64,000 bases of DNA, from NCBI GenBank assembly GCA_036796255.1, contig DAIRDH010000011.1, positions 4,539 through 68,538 on the forward strand, given 5' to 3'. The notes under the pieces are model-generated. The model was not told the origin of the DNA, did not search any database, and worked only from the letters and a program-made list of their open reading frames with translations. The DNA is from T3Sed10-241 sp036796255. Lineage in GTDB: Bacteria; Bacteroidota; Bacteroidia; Flavobacteriales_D; Cryomorphaceae. Both the position numbers and the translations under genes were made by a program. Position 1 is the stretch's first letter; every line of letters starts with the position of its first letter. Below, piece after piece: positions 42,306 through 51,018 of this stretch.

Positions 42306-43952
42306 ATGTTGCCAAAGATAGATTTTACCACGACAGGCGCCCATCAGCGCCTGTTGTCGCATGCTGCACGCATGGAGCGCAGCCACCTCCGCGATCTCTT
42401 TGCCAATGATCCTGAGCGGTTCAATGCATTTACAAAATGCTTTGAGAACATCCTGCTCGACTACAGCAAAGGCCGCATTGACGCCGAAGTAATGGCCGAC
42501 CTCAACGCGCTCGCCGAAGAATGTAAACTGAGCGAGGCCATTGAGGCCATGTACAGTGGTAAGCACATCAATGAAACCGAAGACCGCGCCGTGATGCATA
42601 CCGCCTTGAGGTATCAGGGCAATGAGGCAGTGATGGTAGATGGTGTGGACGTGATGCCCGAGGTGCGCAAGGTGCTTAAGCAAATGGAGCCCTTTTCGCA
42701 AACGGTGATAGAGGGCAGCTGGAAAGGACATACCGGCAAGGCGATTACCGATGTGGTCAATATCGGCATTGGCGGGTCAGATCTGGGTCCGGTGATGGTA
42801 ACTGAGGCCCTCAGGGCATATGCAAACCACTTGAAGCTGCACTTTGTGAGCAATGTAGACGGAACGCATATTGCCGAGACTTTTAAGAAAATTGACCCCG
42901 AGACCACATTGTTTATCGTGGCGAGCAAGACCTTCACCACGCAGGAAACGATGACAAATGCACACAGCGCGCGGTCTTGGTTTCTGGCCAATGGAGGCAA
43001 TGAAGGCGCCGTGGCCAAACACTTCGTGGCCCTGTCGACCAATGCCGATGCCGTGGCGCAATTCGGCATTGATACCGCCAATATGTTCCGCTTTTGGGAT
43101 TGGGTAGGGGGTCGCTACAGCTTGTGGTCGGCCATTGGCTTGCCTATTTGCCTTTCCATCGGTTATGCGAATTTCGATCAATTGCTCAAAGGCGCAGCGG
43201 CCATGGACGACCATTTTCGTAAAGGGGGTGCACAGAGCATGCCGGGCATTCTCGCCCTGCTGGGCATATGGCACAGCAACTACATGGGCGCAGAGAGCCA
43301 CGCCATCCTGCCATACGATCAGTATATGCACCGCTTTGCGGCTTACTTCCAGCAGGGCGACATGGAGAGCAATGGCAAGCGCAGCGACCGCGCTGGCAAG
43401 GAAGTGGCTTACCAAACAGGCCCTGTAATTTGGGGAGAACCCGGCACCAATGGACAGCATGCTTTTTACCAATTGATCCATCAGGGCACGCGTCTTATTC
43501 CCTGCGACTTTATAGCGCCGGCCGTTAGCCACAATCCCGTAGGTGACCACCACGTCAAGTTGATGGCCAACTTCTTTGCGCAAACCGAAGCCCTGATGAA
43601 AGGCAAGTCGGAGCAAGAGGTAAGCGCGGAACTCAGCGCTTCGGGTATGAAAGAAGGTGAGATTGAAAAATTGCTTCCGCACAAGGTATTTCCGGGAAAC
43701 CGGCCCACCAATTCCATTCTTGTAAAGCAGATAGATCCCCACACCCTCGGAAGCCTGGTGGCCATGTACGAGCATAAGATTTTCGTGCAGGGTGTGATTT
43801 GGAATGTGTTCTCCTTCGATCAATGGGGGGTTGAGCTTGGAAAGGTTTTGGCGAAAGCCATACTGCCCGAACTGGAATCGGATGGTTTGGTGAGCAGCCA
43901 TGACAGCAGTACCAATGGACTGATCAATGCCTTCAAGCACATGAGAAAATAA
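42306..43952 (+). CDS. pgi: Glucose-6-phosphate isomerase
   Basis: A 548-residue isomerase interconverting glucose-6-phosphate and fructose-6-phosphate. TDVVNIGIGGSDLGPVMV, ASKTFTTQETM, WDWVGGRYSLWSAIGLPICLSIGY and SHNPVGDHHVKLMANFFAQ are the standard SIS-domain motifs; the C-terminus ends TNGLINAFKHMRK. It closes the operon and links pgmB and kinase products to pfkA. No clear terminator follows; the next gene starts 94 bases downstream. Confidence 0.97.
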   Translation: MLPKIDFTTTGAHQRLLSHAARMERSHLRDLFANDPERFNAFTKCFENILLDYSKGRIDAEVMADLNALAEECKLSEAIEAMYSGKHINETEDRAVMHTALRYQGNEAVMVDGVDVMPEVRKVLKQMEPFSQTVIEGSWKGHTGKAITDVVNIGIGGSDLGPVMVTEALRAYANHLKLHFVSNVDGTHIAETFKKIDPETTLFIVASKTFTTQETMTNAHSARSWFLANGGNEGAVAKHFVALSTNADAVAQFGIDTANMFRFWDWVGGRYSLWSAIGLPICLSIGYANFDQLLKGAAAMDDHFRKGGAQSMPGILALLGIWHSNYMGAESHAILPYDQYMHRFAAYFQQGDMESNGKRSDRAGKEVAYQTGPVIWGEPGTNGQHAFYQLIHQGTRLIPCDFIAPAVSHNPVGDHHVKLMANFFAQTEALMKGKSEQEVSAELSASGMKEGEIEKLLPHKVFPGNRPTNSILVKQIDPHTLGSLVAMYEHKIFVQGVIWNVFSFDQWGVELGKVLAKAILPELESDGLVSSHDSSTNGLINAFKHMRK

Positions 43953-44046
43953 TGCAATGCGCTGGCAGTGCGTAACCCCTGCCGATAAGCTGCGTATTCA
44001 GGTCAGATCAATTTGCCACAAGCGAATAAACTCAAAACCTGAATAC

Positions 44047-45498
44047 ATGAAAAAATATTTACTCCCTGCAGTCGCAGTTTTGGCCGTACACGGGCTCAGC
44101 GCGCAGATTGAAAATGGTAATTTTGACCATTGGACGAGTATGGAAATGTTTGATCACCCCACGATGGCGGTGCCCACAAGCAGTTCCAATTATGAAACCT
44201 TTCTCGAAACGGGTGAAGTCAATGTGACTCCTGTACAAGGAATTACGGGAACGGCCATGCGCCTTGAAAGCATAAGCCAAGGAGAGAGGGTGTTTCCAGG
44301 CTTTTTTATCACTGGAAATGTACCTCAAGGCGATAGCGAAGAAATGGTATTCACCGGAGGCATGCCAACGACTGACAAAACGGTGAATGGCGTTTCGATG
44401 GATATCCGTTATGACGTATCGGCTGAATCGCCCGGTTTCGTTGTTGTTCAATTCAAGAGAGGTGGAATTCCAATTGGTCAGGGAAACTTGGGCACGGGTA
44501 CCATGATTCATCATTTGAGTGGTGCGTCTGAATGGACCAATATCAGCATCGTTTTCCAGGGAGGTTTCGATCAAACTCCTGATGAATGTGTGGTGGGTAT
44601 TGCTACGGCAAATTTGCTTGGCGACGATGAACCTTTTCCCGCGGGATCTTTCGTAGAAATTGACAACCTCAATTTTAGCAATAGCGCCGAGCTTTTCTTC
44701 GGAGGCGACTTTGAGAACTGGAATTCAGTAGAGTCGCTGCATAGCCCTGAAGGCGTGTTGGTTGAGATGGATCCATTTGCGCCTACTTTTGAGCGCACTA
44801 CAGACGCACATACCGGCATGTTTGCCTTGAAAATTTTCAACGCAGGCCACAGCGAAAATGTGAAAACAGGTCGCGCAATATTTGCGGAAGGGGAATTCGA
44901 AAATCCACAACCCTATATCACCTTGAGTTCCGATATGACATCCCTCAACTTCATGTATAAGTATGAAGCCAGCAACGATGTGGCCGGTGCTGATGTGGTG
45001 TTCTACCATAGCAATGGAGAGGGCGAACTATCACCTGTTCATTTCAAGCATCTTACCCTTGCTCCAGCGGCTGAGTACAGCGCTGTGGATTACAATTTTG
45101 CCGAAGAGCTCAGTGCCGAAGGAATTGAGGCCAGCCATATGATGATCACTTTCGAAGCATCAACAGCTTCGCCTGACAATGCGCCCAAATTGGGAAGCAC
45201 ACTTTTCATTGACAATGTTGCTCTGAACGGTTCCTTGTGGACTTTTGGCGTCAAAGTAACGCAGCCAAAGGTCGTTGCCATGCCAAATCCTGCAGTGGAC
45301 AGGGTCGTATTTACTTTCCCTGTGGCCCGCAGCGGTTTTTACCGCGTGTTCAACAGCAGGGGTGTGCAAGTTGATATCAAGCAATTTCAGCACCAACACC
45401 AAATCGTACACGACCTGCGCGGACTTCGCACGGGTGCCTACCTCTTCCGATTCCAGCATGAGTCTGGCATTGATGTGGTTCGTGTCATAAACTTATAA
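44047..45498 (+). CDS. T9SS surface protein with two jelly-roll repeats
   Basis: A 483-residue protein with a signal peptide ending LSAQ (about 19). Two similar units follow, each opening with a NGNFDHWTSMEMFDHP / GGDFENWNSVESLHSP motif and ending in an xDNLxF / xDNVALN strand. This is the layout of the PCMD-like (putative carbohydrate metabolism) beta domains. The last 80 residues (MPNPAVDRVVFTF...LRTGAYLFRFQHESGIDVVRVINL) form a T9SS sorting domain. The ATG at 44047 starts the signal peptide. Likely binds glycans at the cell surface. Confidence 0.75.
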   Translation: MKKYLLPAVAVLAVHGLSAQIENGNFDHWTSMEMFDHPTMAVPTSSSNYETFLETGEVNVTPVQGITGTAMRLESISQGERVFPGFFITGNVPQGDSEEMVFTGGMPTTDKTVNGVSMDIRYDVSAESPGFVVVQFKRGGIPIGQGNLGTGTMIHHLSGASEWTNISIVFQGGFDQTPDECVVGIATANLLGDDEPFPAGSFVEIDNLNFSNSAELFFGGDFENWNSVESLHSPEGVLVEMDPFAPTFERTTDAHTGMFALKIFNAGHSENVKTGRAIFAEGEFENPQPYITLSSDMTSLNFMYKYEASNDVAGADVVFYHSNGEGELSPVHFKHLTLAPAAEYSAVDYNFAEELSAEGIEASHMMITFEASTASPDNAPKLGSTLFIDNVALNGSLWTFGVKVTQPKVVAMPNPAVDRVVFTFPVARSGFYRVFNSRGVQVDIKQFQHQHQIVHDLRGLRTGAYLFRFQHESGIDVVRVINL

Positions 45499-45562
45499 GG
45501 AAGCGTTTCCTGCTTCCGCGGGAAAGCATCTTCAAGAATTTTCAATAAGGTGGTTTAGATTG

Positions 45563-45597
45563 GAGCGCCCTGCTGTGTAGCGGGGCGCTCGCCTTTT
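45563..45597 (+). terminator. Rho-independent terminator after the T9SS surface protein gene
   Basis: GAGCGCCC (45563-45570) pairs with GGGCGCTC (45583-45590), with an inner GCT/AGC extension and a GTGT loop. GCC and T5 follow. A weaker GGAAGC/GCTTCC stem lies at 45499-45517. Confidence 0.8.
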
Positions 45598-45614
45598 TGG
45601 GTATCTGCGATCTT

Positions 45615-45637
45615 TATAGTGTCGATTTTACACGAAT
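45615..45637. promoter_or_regulatory. Glucan-regulon operator 2, upstream of the sugar transporter
   Basis: TATAGTGT-CGATTTT-ACACGAAT: the left half equals the left half of the alpha-amylase site, the spacer is seven bases and the right half keeps ACAC. A -7-like TATCTTGC begins at 45649, 23 bases from the dyad centre. Confidence 0.55.
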
Positions 45638-45748
45638 GGTTTTTTTTCTATCTTGCCGCGGTCTAAAATTGACATGGTGCATTAAGTCTGGTTTTCGAGA
45701 AAGCCACTTTTGCATTGATGCGTCCTACTAAATCCGCACGTTGAGCAT

Positions 45749-47197
45749 ATGGAAAAGCCTAAGTTGTCCTATTGGCAAATTTGGAATGTAAGTTTTGGTT
45801 TTCTCGGGGTTCAATTTGGCTTTGCACTGCAAAATGCGAACATCAGCCGGGTACTTGAGAATCTCGGAGCCGACCTTCATTCATTGAGCTTGTTTTGGCT
45901 TGCAGCTCCCATCATGGGGCTGATTGTGCAGCCTATAGTAGGTGGAGCCTCTGACCTCACCTGGCACAAGCGCTTTGGGCGTCGCGGGCCTTTCCTGCTG
46001 GGGGGTGCCTTCTTTGCTGCCTTGGGTATGTTTTTGATGCCCAATTCCCCGCTTTTTGTACAGTTGATGCCGGCGATGTTTTTTGGAGGCTTGATGCTCG
46101 CACTGATGGACGGGAGTTTCAATGTCACCATGCAGCCATTCAGGGCGCTTGTGGCCGATATGGTTCCTAAGGAGCAACGCAACATCGGCTATTCGATCCA
46201 GTCTCTATTGATCAATATCGGTGCGGTAATCGGCTCCGCATTGCCTTTTATTCTCACCAACGTAATCGGACTGGACAATTTGGCCGAACCAGGCAAGGTG
46301 TCATCGTCGGTGACCTGGGCTTTCTACATTGGGGCTACCGTATTGCTTGGCTCCGTGCTATGGACGGTAATCAAAACGAAAGAATATCCACCCGATCAGT
46401 ATTACGCCTACGAGGGTATTGACCCGGCAGTGATAAAAGCCCAGCGGGAGCTCCACGCTAAAAAATCCATTGGCCATAAACTTAAAAACTTTGTTGGCCT
46501 GGTGGTTCACATGCCCAAAACGATGAAACAACTGGCGGTGGTGCAATTCTTTTCATGGTTCTCACTTTACCTAATGTGGGTGTACACCACCCCGGCCATC
46601 GGGCAGTACATCTGGGAAGTGCCAACCGATTATTTTGGCGATGTGGATGAAGTGCCCGAAATGTACAAGGTAGCCAAAGGTGCAAGTGGCGACTGGGTTG
46701 GGATTCTCTTTGCGGGATATTCCCTTTTCGCAGCGCTTTTCTCGGTGGTGATGGACCGCATCGCCAATTCCATTGGAAGAAAGCCGACTTATGCCATTGC
46801 ACTCTTTCTGGGTGGCATCAGCTTTGTGTCTTTTCTCCTGTTCAAAGGCGGTGCGCCCATTCAGGTGGACCTGCTTATTGCCCAGTTTGAAGTGCCCACC
46901 GGTGCGGCGATGCTCATCATTCCCATGATTGGAATTGGTATTGCATGGGCAGCAATTCTGGCGATGCCTTATGCCATCCTTTCTTCCAGTATCCCCGCCG
47001 ACAAGATGGGCATTTACATGGGCATTTTCAATTTCACCATCGCCGGTCCGCAGATCGTAAGCGGGATATTTGGCGGGATGATTCTGAAATATTTCTTCGA
47101 CAACAACGCCATTTACATCATTGTGCTGGCGGGCATCAGCATGTTGCTCGGGGCATTGTCGGTGTTTTTTGTGAAAGAAGATGTACGGGTTCCGTAG
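45749..47197 (+). CDS. SLC45/MalT-like MFS sugar transporter
   Basis: A 482-residue MFS protein with about 12 helices. QFGFALQNANISRVLENLGA in helix 1 and GGASDLTWHKRFGRRGPFLLGG in the helix 2-3 loop are typical of SLC45-like disaccharide:H+ symporters, and the RxGRRxP motif is intact. A long loop (about 205-240) separates the halves. In Bacteroidota such genes next to GH65/GH13/susCD import maltose or maltodextrins across the inner membrane, so it would feed the maltose phosphorylase. The stop codon lies within a palindromic repeat. Confidence 0.9.
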   Translation: MEKPKLSYWQIWNVSFGFLGVQFGFALQNANISRVLENLGADLHSLSLFWLAAPIMGLIVQPIVGGASDLTWHKRFGRRGPFLLGGAFFAALGMFLMPNSPLFVQLMPAMFFGGLMLALMDGSFNVTMQPFRALVADMVPKEQRNIGYSIQSLLINIGAVIGSALPFILTNVIGLDNLAEPGKVSSSVTWAFYIGATVLLGSVLWTVIKTKEYPPDQYYAYEGIDPAVIKAQRELHAKKSIGHKLKNFVGLVVHMPKTMKQLAVVQFFSWFSLYLMWVYTTPAIGQYIWEVPTDYFGDVDEVPEMYKVAKGASGDWVGILFAGYSLFAALFSVVMDRIANSIGRKPTYAIALFLGGISFVSFLLFKGGAPIQVDLLIAQFEVPTGAAMLIIPMIGIGIAWAAILAMPYAILSSSIPADKMGIYMGIFNFTIAGPQIVSGIFGGMILKYFFDNNAIYIIVLAGISMLLGALSVFFVKEDVRVP

Positions 47198-47239
47198 AGA
47201 CGCGATTTATCGCGTTTCTGAGTCGATTTATCGCGTCTC
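47195..47239. repeat. Interspersed-type palindromic repeat at the transporter stop codon
   Basis: TAGAGACGCGAT-TT-ATCGCGTTTCT is followed by a partial second copy, CGATTTATCGCGTCTC. The outer arms GAGACGCGAT (47197-47206) and ATCGCGTCTC (47230-47239) are perfect inverted repeats. GTAGAGACGCxATxxATxGCGTCTC-like palindromes are familiar as dispersed repeats in Bacteroidota and cyanobacteria. The copy supplies the transporter's TAG stop and separates it from the convergent GH13 gene. Confidence 0.6.
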
Positions 47240-47258
47240 CGAACCGATAATCACGTCA

Positions 47259-49142
47259 TTACCGAACCCTGAAAATTCCAAAGCTGTGCGCCGGCAGGTT
47301 CATTTTCCCAGATGCCACGGTAATGTCGCCCATCACAGTTTCTAAGCGACTGCCTTTTGGCGCAAGCTCTTCAAACATTTCCAGCGGTCGTTCTTGCGCC
47401 TTGGCAGTGACGTTGCAGGCGATGAGAAATATCCCTTCATCATCGTGGCGGAAGTAGGCATATACGCCATCGGTAGGGACGTATTGGGTGGTGTGGCCTG
47501 AATTCAGGGCGGTATTATCCTTTCTCAGTTTGGCAAGGGAGGCGATGAGGTCATAGGCGGCATTTTCCTGTTCGCTGCGACCCTCGCGGGTGAACTTATT
47601 CTGTGGGTCACCGGGCCAGCCGCCCATCACATCCTCGCGTATTTTGCCATGGCCATCAGTCTCGGCCATCAATAGCTCAGTACCGTAGTAGAGGCTTGGA
47701 ATGCCGCGCATGGTCATCAGCAGGCCGATGCCAATGGTGAATTTCTGGAAATCCTTGCCCACGACACCATAGAAGCGGGCCACGTCGTGGTTGTCCACAA
47801 AGGTCACGAGGTTTTCAGGCTTGTCATACACATAGTCGGCGGCGAGGGTATAGTAGAGGCGGTTGATGCCTTCTGTCCATCCGGGATCGCGGGTGAGGCC
47901 ATCGTTGATGGCGTAATGCACCTGAAAGTCGGTAAGTCCGTCGATGTAGTTGGCTTCGGGCCCCAGCGCATCGCCGAGGAAGAAGCCCTGAACGGGGGTG
48001 CCGTGTACCCAGGTTTCAGCAAAGATGAACAAGTCGGGATATTCCGCTTTTACCGCCTTGCCCCAATCGCGCATGAAACCTTGGTCGGGGTAGGCATAGG
48101 TATCGATACGCAATGCGTCGATGCCGTATTCCTCGATCCACCATATGGTTTGCTGGATGAGGTATTGGGCTACCTGCGTGTTCTTTTGGTTGATGTCGGG
48201 CATGTGCTTGTCAAACCAGCCATCGGTCATGCGATCCCTGTCGTATTTGGAAGCGTAGGGATCCATGAGTGTGGTAGCCCTGTAATTGGTTTGGGTATAT
48301 TCCTTGTGCATGTGAAACCAGGCCGAGTCGGGCATATCGGCGTAAATGTGGTGCTGATCGCCGACGTGGTTGTACACCACATCCATCACCATCTTCATGT
48401 CCCGGGCGTGCAGGGAATCGCAAAGGGCGCCAAAGAGGGCATTGCTGCCAAAGCGCCTGTCTATCTTATAGTGATCCGTAAATGCATAGCCGTGATAGCT
48501 CTCTTTGGGTTGGTCATTTTCATAAAGGGGGTTGGGCCACACGGCGGTAACTCCTAGGCCTTCAATGAAGTCGAGGTTGTCCATAATTCCCTGGAGGTCG
48601 CCACCGTGGCGCTCGTAGGGCTCACCTCGGTCTATGCGGGTTTGCTTCATGCCCGCGACCACGTCGTTTCTGGGGTCGCCATTGGCGAAGCGATCGGGAG
48701 TGATGAGGTAAATAAAGTCTGCCTGGTCCATGCTGCGGGCATGGGCTGTACGCTCCTTGAGTTGATATGTGTACGAAATACGCCCAGCCTTGCCTTTTGA
48801 GGCAATGATGAAGTTCTGAGCAGGTGCTCCTGATGATACCTCCAGGTACAACAAAACGTAGTTCGGGTTGGGCATTATTTTCACTTCCTTGAGTGAAATG
48901 TCCTGCGCCTTTTCAATCTCAAATGTATTGACTCCAATGCCTTTGCCGTGGATCAGCACCTCCAGCGATGCCTCTTTCATATCCACCCACCAATGGGGTG
49001 GTTCTACATGCTCAAATTGCTTCTTTTGGGCGTATGAATTTTGTGCTAAACCAGCAATTGCAAATAGGCTAAGCAGACAAATTCTTAAGAATACAAGGGA
49101 GGTTAAAAAAATAGAGCGCTGAAAAAGAGGCAATTGTGTCAT
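47259..49142 (-). CDS. SusA-like neopullulanase / cyclomaltodextrinase (GH13)
   Basis: A 627-residue exported enzyme; hydrophobic N-terminus to about 38 (NSYAQ). EPPHWWVDMKEASLEVLIHGKGI (about 48-70) is the cyclomaltodextrinase N-terminal domain found in SusA. The GH13 barrel has Asp347 (IDALRIDTYAY), Glu376 (FIFAETWVHG) and Asp453 (TFVDNHDVARF). YLITPDRFANGDPRND is a conserved early barrel strand. It should cut imported maltooligosaccharides, pullulan or cyclodextrins in the periplasm. No T9SS domain. It is transcribed away from the starch-binding-like gene. Confidence 0.92.
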   Translation of the reverse strand: MTQLPLFQRSIFLTSLVFLRICLLSLFAIAGLAQNSYAQKKQFEHVEPPHWWVDMKEASLEVLIHGKGIGVNTFEIEKAQDISLKEVKIMPNPNYVLLYLEVSSGAPAQNFIIASKGKAGRISYTYQLKERTAHARSMDQADFIYLITPDRFANGDPRNDVVAGMKQTRIDRGEPYERHGGDLQGIMDNLDFIEGLGVTAVWPNPLYENDQPKESYHGYAFTDHYKIDRRFGSNALFGALCDSLHARDMKMVMDVVYNHVGDQHHIYADMPDSAWFHMHKEYTQTNYRATTLMDPYASKYDRDRMTDGWFDKHMPDINQKNTQVAQYLIQQTIWWIEEYGIDALRIDTYAYPDQGFMRDWGKAVKAEYPDLFIFAETWVHGTPVQGFFLGDALGPEANYIDGLTDFQVHYAINDGLTRDPGWTEGINRLYYTLAADYVYDKPENLVTFVDNHDVARFYGVVGKDFQKFTIGIGLLMTMRGIPSLYYGTELLMAETDGHGKIREDVMGGWPGDPQNKFTREGRSEQENAAYDLIASLAKLRKDNTALNSGHTTQYVPTDGVYAYFRHDDEGIFLIACNVTAKAQERPLEMFEELAPKGSRLETVMGDITVASGKMNLPAHSFGIFRVR

Positions 49143-49187
49143 TTTTGGGTATTTTGAATTCCAAAGATGCTTTCAAATCCTGAAATA

Positions 49188-49217
49188 ACACTAATTTTGT
49201 TAGTGTAATTTTTACAA
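49188..49217. promoter_or_regulatory. Degenerate glucan-regulon operator between divergent genes
   Basis: ACACTAA-N5-TTAGTGT (49188-49206) is a perfect 19-base dyad. Its right arm starts TTAGTGT-AATTTTT-ACAATTA, which aligns with the GTGT-N7-ACAC sites at four other loci (last base differs). It lies between the neopullulanase and the starch-binding-like gene and could serve both. Confidence 0.45.
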
Positions 49218-49252
49218 TTACTTCATATTTACACCAAATTTAAACACAAGAA

Positions 49253-50938
49253 ATGATGAAAAACTTTTACATGATGGCCTTGGCTGCCCTGGTTGGTTCG
49301 GCAGCAATGGCGCAAGTCAGCGTGACTTTTCAGGTTGACATGAACAATGAGACTGTGAGCCCTGACGGCGTGCACATGGCTGGCAACTGGCAGGCAGCTG
49401 CTGGATATCCCGGCGATTGGCAACCAAACACAGCAGAACTCACTGACGATGATGCTGATGGTATTTATACTTTAACGGTTGATCTTCCAACTGGTCAGTA
49501 TGAATATAAGTTCATAAATGGCAATGACTGGCCTTTTGAGGAAGGTATTCCAGCCGTTAGCCAGAAGGGTGGTGGAAACAGCAATCGCTTTTTTGCCATC
49601 AACGATTGGCATGCAAACAATGGCGGCTGGACCATGCCTGCCAATTTATTTGGCGGAAGCGCTCCTGCTGGACAGGTTGCAGTGCGTTTGCAAATAGACA
49701 TGGCGAATCAGGAAGTGGGCGATAATGGCGTGCACGTAGCTGGTGACGCTATAGAACCGAACTGGACACCAGGTTTTGGAACAGGTACGAATTTCCAGAA
49801 TAGTCGCTACGCCTTCGTAACACATGTAGCTCCTAATGCTACTTACAACTACAAATGGATTAATGGAAACGACTGGGGTACAGATGAAAATGTGGCAGGC
49901 GACTGCGCTGATTCGGGCAACCGAGTGTTGGTAGTGGGTTCGGAAGACATTATTACTGACAATTTCTGCTTCGGTGTTTGTGAGCCATGTGCTCCGCAAA
50001 CAGAGGTTACTTTTAATGTAGATCTTTCTAGTGAAGGTGGTGGAAACCCTGATGGCGTAAGTGTGGCCGGAGCATTCCAAGGCTGGACTCCCGGAGCTAC
50101 CCTGATGACTGACGACGATGGTGATGGAGTGTATTCAGTTACCGTGATGATTGATCAAGGGACTTTTCAGTACAAGTTCATCAACGGGATTGCATGGGGT
50201 GACGATGAGTCTGTGCCTGGTGCGTGCAACGTTAATGGAAACCGCGAGGTTGTGGTGGGAGAAGAGCCCGTAGTGGAGACGTACTGCTTTAACCAATGTA
50301 CGGCAGAGTGTGTCCCTGATCCCGACCCAGCCAACATCACTTTTCGCGTAAATATGAACGCAGAAGAAGTGGCCGCAGAGGGCGTATTTGTTATGGGTGA
50401 TTTTACCGCGGAACCCTGGCAACCCGGAGCGTTGCAAATGGACGATAGCGATGGTGACGGAATTTATGAAGTGACCGTAGAAGTTTCTGGCCCTGCCGAA
50501 TTCCAGTACAAGTTTGCTAACGGTGATCCAAATGAGGTCGAAGAGACGGGCGACTTTTTAGCTGGTGGATGTGGCGTTTCAAATGGCCTTGAGGGTTTTA
50601 ACCGCGTGCATGTTCGCAGTGGAGAGGCTGAAGTGCTCGATCCATTTTACTACAACAGCTGCCTCACAGTGCTTAGCACAAATGAAGCAGAACTGGGCGC
50701 TGTGAGGATTTTCCCCAATCCAAGCAATGGATCTACTTTCGTGGAAGTGGAGAATCCAAATGGATACAATCTGCGCATGAGCGTGCTCGACATCACTGGC
50801 AAAGTGGTGCGCGAAAACATCCTGCTCAACTCCGGCCGCAAAGAAATCAACACCAGCAATTTTGCGCCCGGTATGTATTTCCTCAATGTGACCAACGAGA
50901 AAAGCGAACGTTCGGTTTACAAGCTGATGGTGCGCTAA
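49253..50938 (+). CDS. T9SS protein with four starch-binding-like repeats
   Basis: A 561-residue protein with a signal peptide ending AMAQ (about 21). Four related beta domains start at about 22, 142, 251 and 361. Each has V-x-F/L-x-V-D/N-M, a GVxVAG turn, a W-x-PG or DWQP segment, DDDxDGxY and an EYKFING / FQYKFANG strand. This pattern resembles CBM20/CBM48-type starch-binding folds. Repeats 2 and 3 add paired cysteines. Residues 484-561 are a T9SS sorting domain. No catalytic domain is present, so it probably captures starch at the surface. Confidence 0.8.
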   Translation: MMKNFYMMALAALVGSAAMAQVSVTFQVDMNNETVSPDGVHMAGNWQAAAGYPGDWQPNTAELTDDDADGIYTLTVDLPTGQYEYKFINGNDWPFEEGIPAVSQKGGGNSNRFFAINDWHANNGGWTMPANLFGGSAPAGQVAVRLQIDMANQEVGDNGVHVAGDAIEPNWTPGFGTGTNFQNSRYAFVTHVAPNATYNYKWINGNDWGTDENVAGDCADSGNRVLVVGSEDIITDNFCFGVCEPCAPQTEVTFNVDLSSEGGGNPDGVSVAGAFQGWTPGATLMTDDDGDGVYSVTVMIDQGTFQYKFINGIAWGDDESVPGACNVNGNREVVVGEEPVVETYCFNQCTAECVPDPDPANITFRVNMNAEEVAAEGVFVMGDFTAEPWQPGALQMDDSDGDGIYEVTVEVSGPAEFQYKFANGDPNEVEETGDFLAGGCGVSNGLEGFNRVHVRSGEAEVLDPFYYNSCLTVLSTNEAELGAVRIFPNPSNGSTFVEVENPNGYNLRMSVLDITGKVVRENILLNSGRKEINTSNFAPGMYFLNVTNEKSERSVYKLMVR

Positions 50939-50977
50939 GCACTATAGCTTTACTGTAATCTTAAAATGAAATCACAC

Positions 50978-51004
50978 AAAAGCAGCCTGATCAGGGCTGC
51001 TTTT
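50978..51004 (+). terminator. Rho-independent terminator after the starch-binding-like gene
   Basis: AAAAGCAGCC (50978-50987) pairs with GGCTGCTTTT (50995-51004) around a seven-base loop. The outer A/T pairs also make it work on the other strand. Confidence 0.8.
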
Positions 51005-51006
51005 GT

Positions 51007-51014
51007 TAATTTAG
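51007..51014 (+). promoter_or_regulatory. -7-like element four bases before the esterase ATG
   Basis: TAATTTAG matches TAnnTTTG at seven of eight positions, followed by CCCT and the ATG at 51019. It abuts the preceding terminator. Confidence 0.4.
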
Positions 51015-51018
51015 CCCT

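Noticed and set aside
42777..43940. Reverse-strand frame of 387 codons opposite pgi
   Set aside because: pgi is complete and conserved on the forward strand. The reverse product shows no domain and no promoter.
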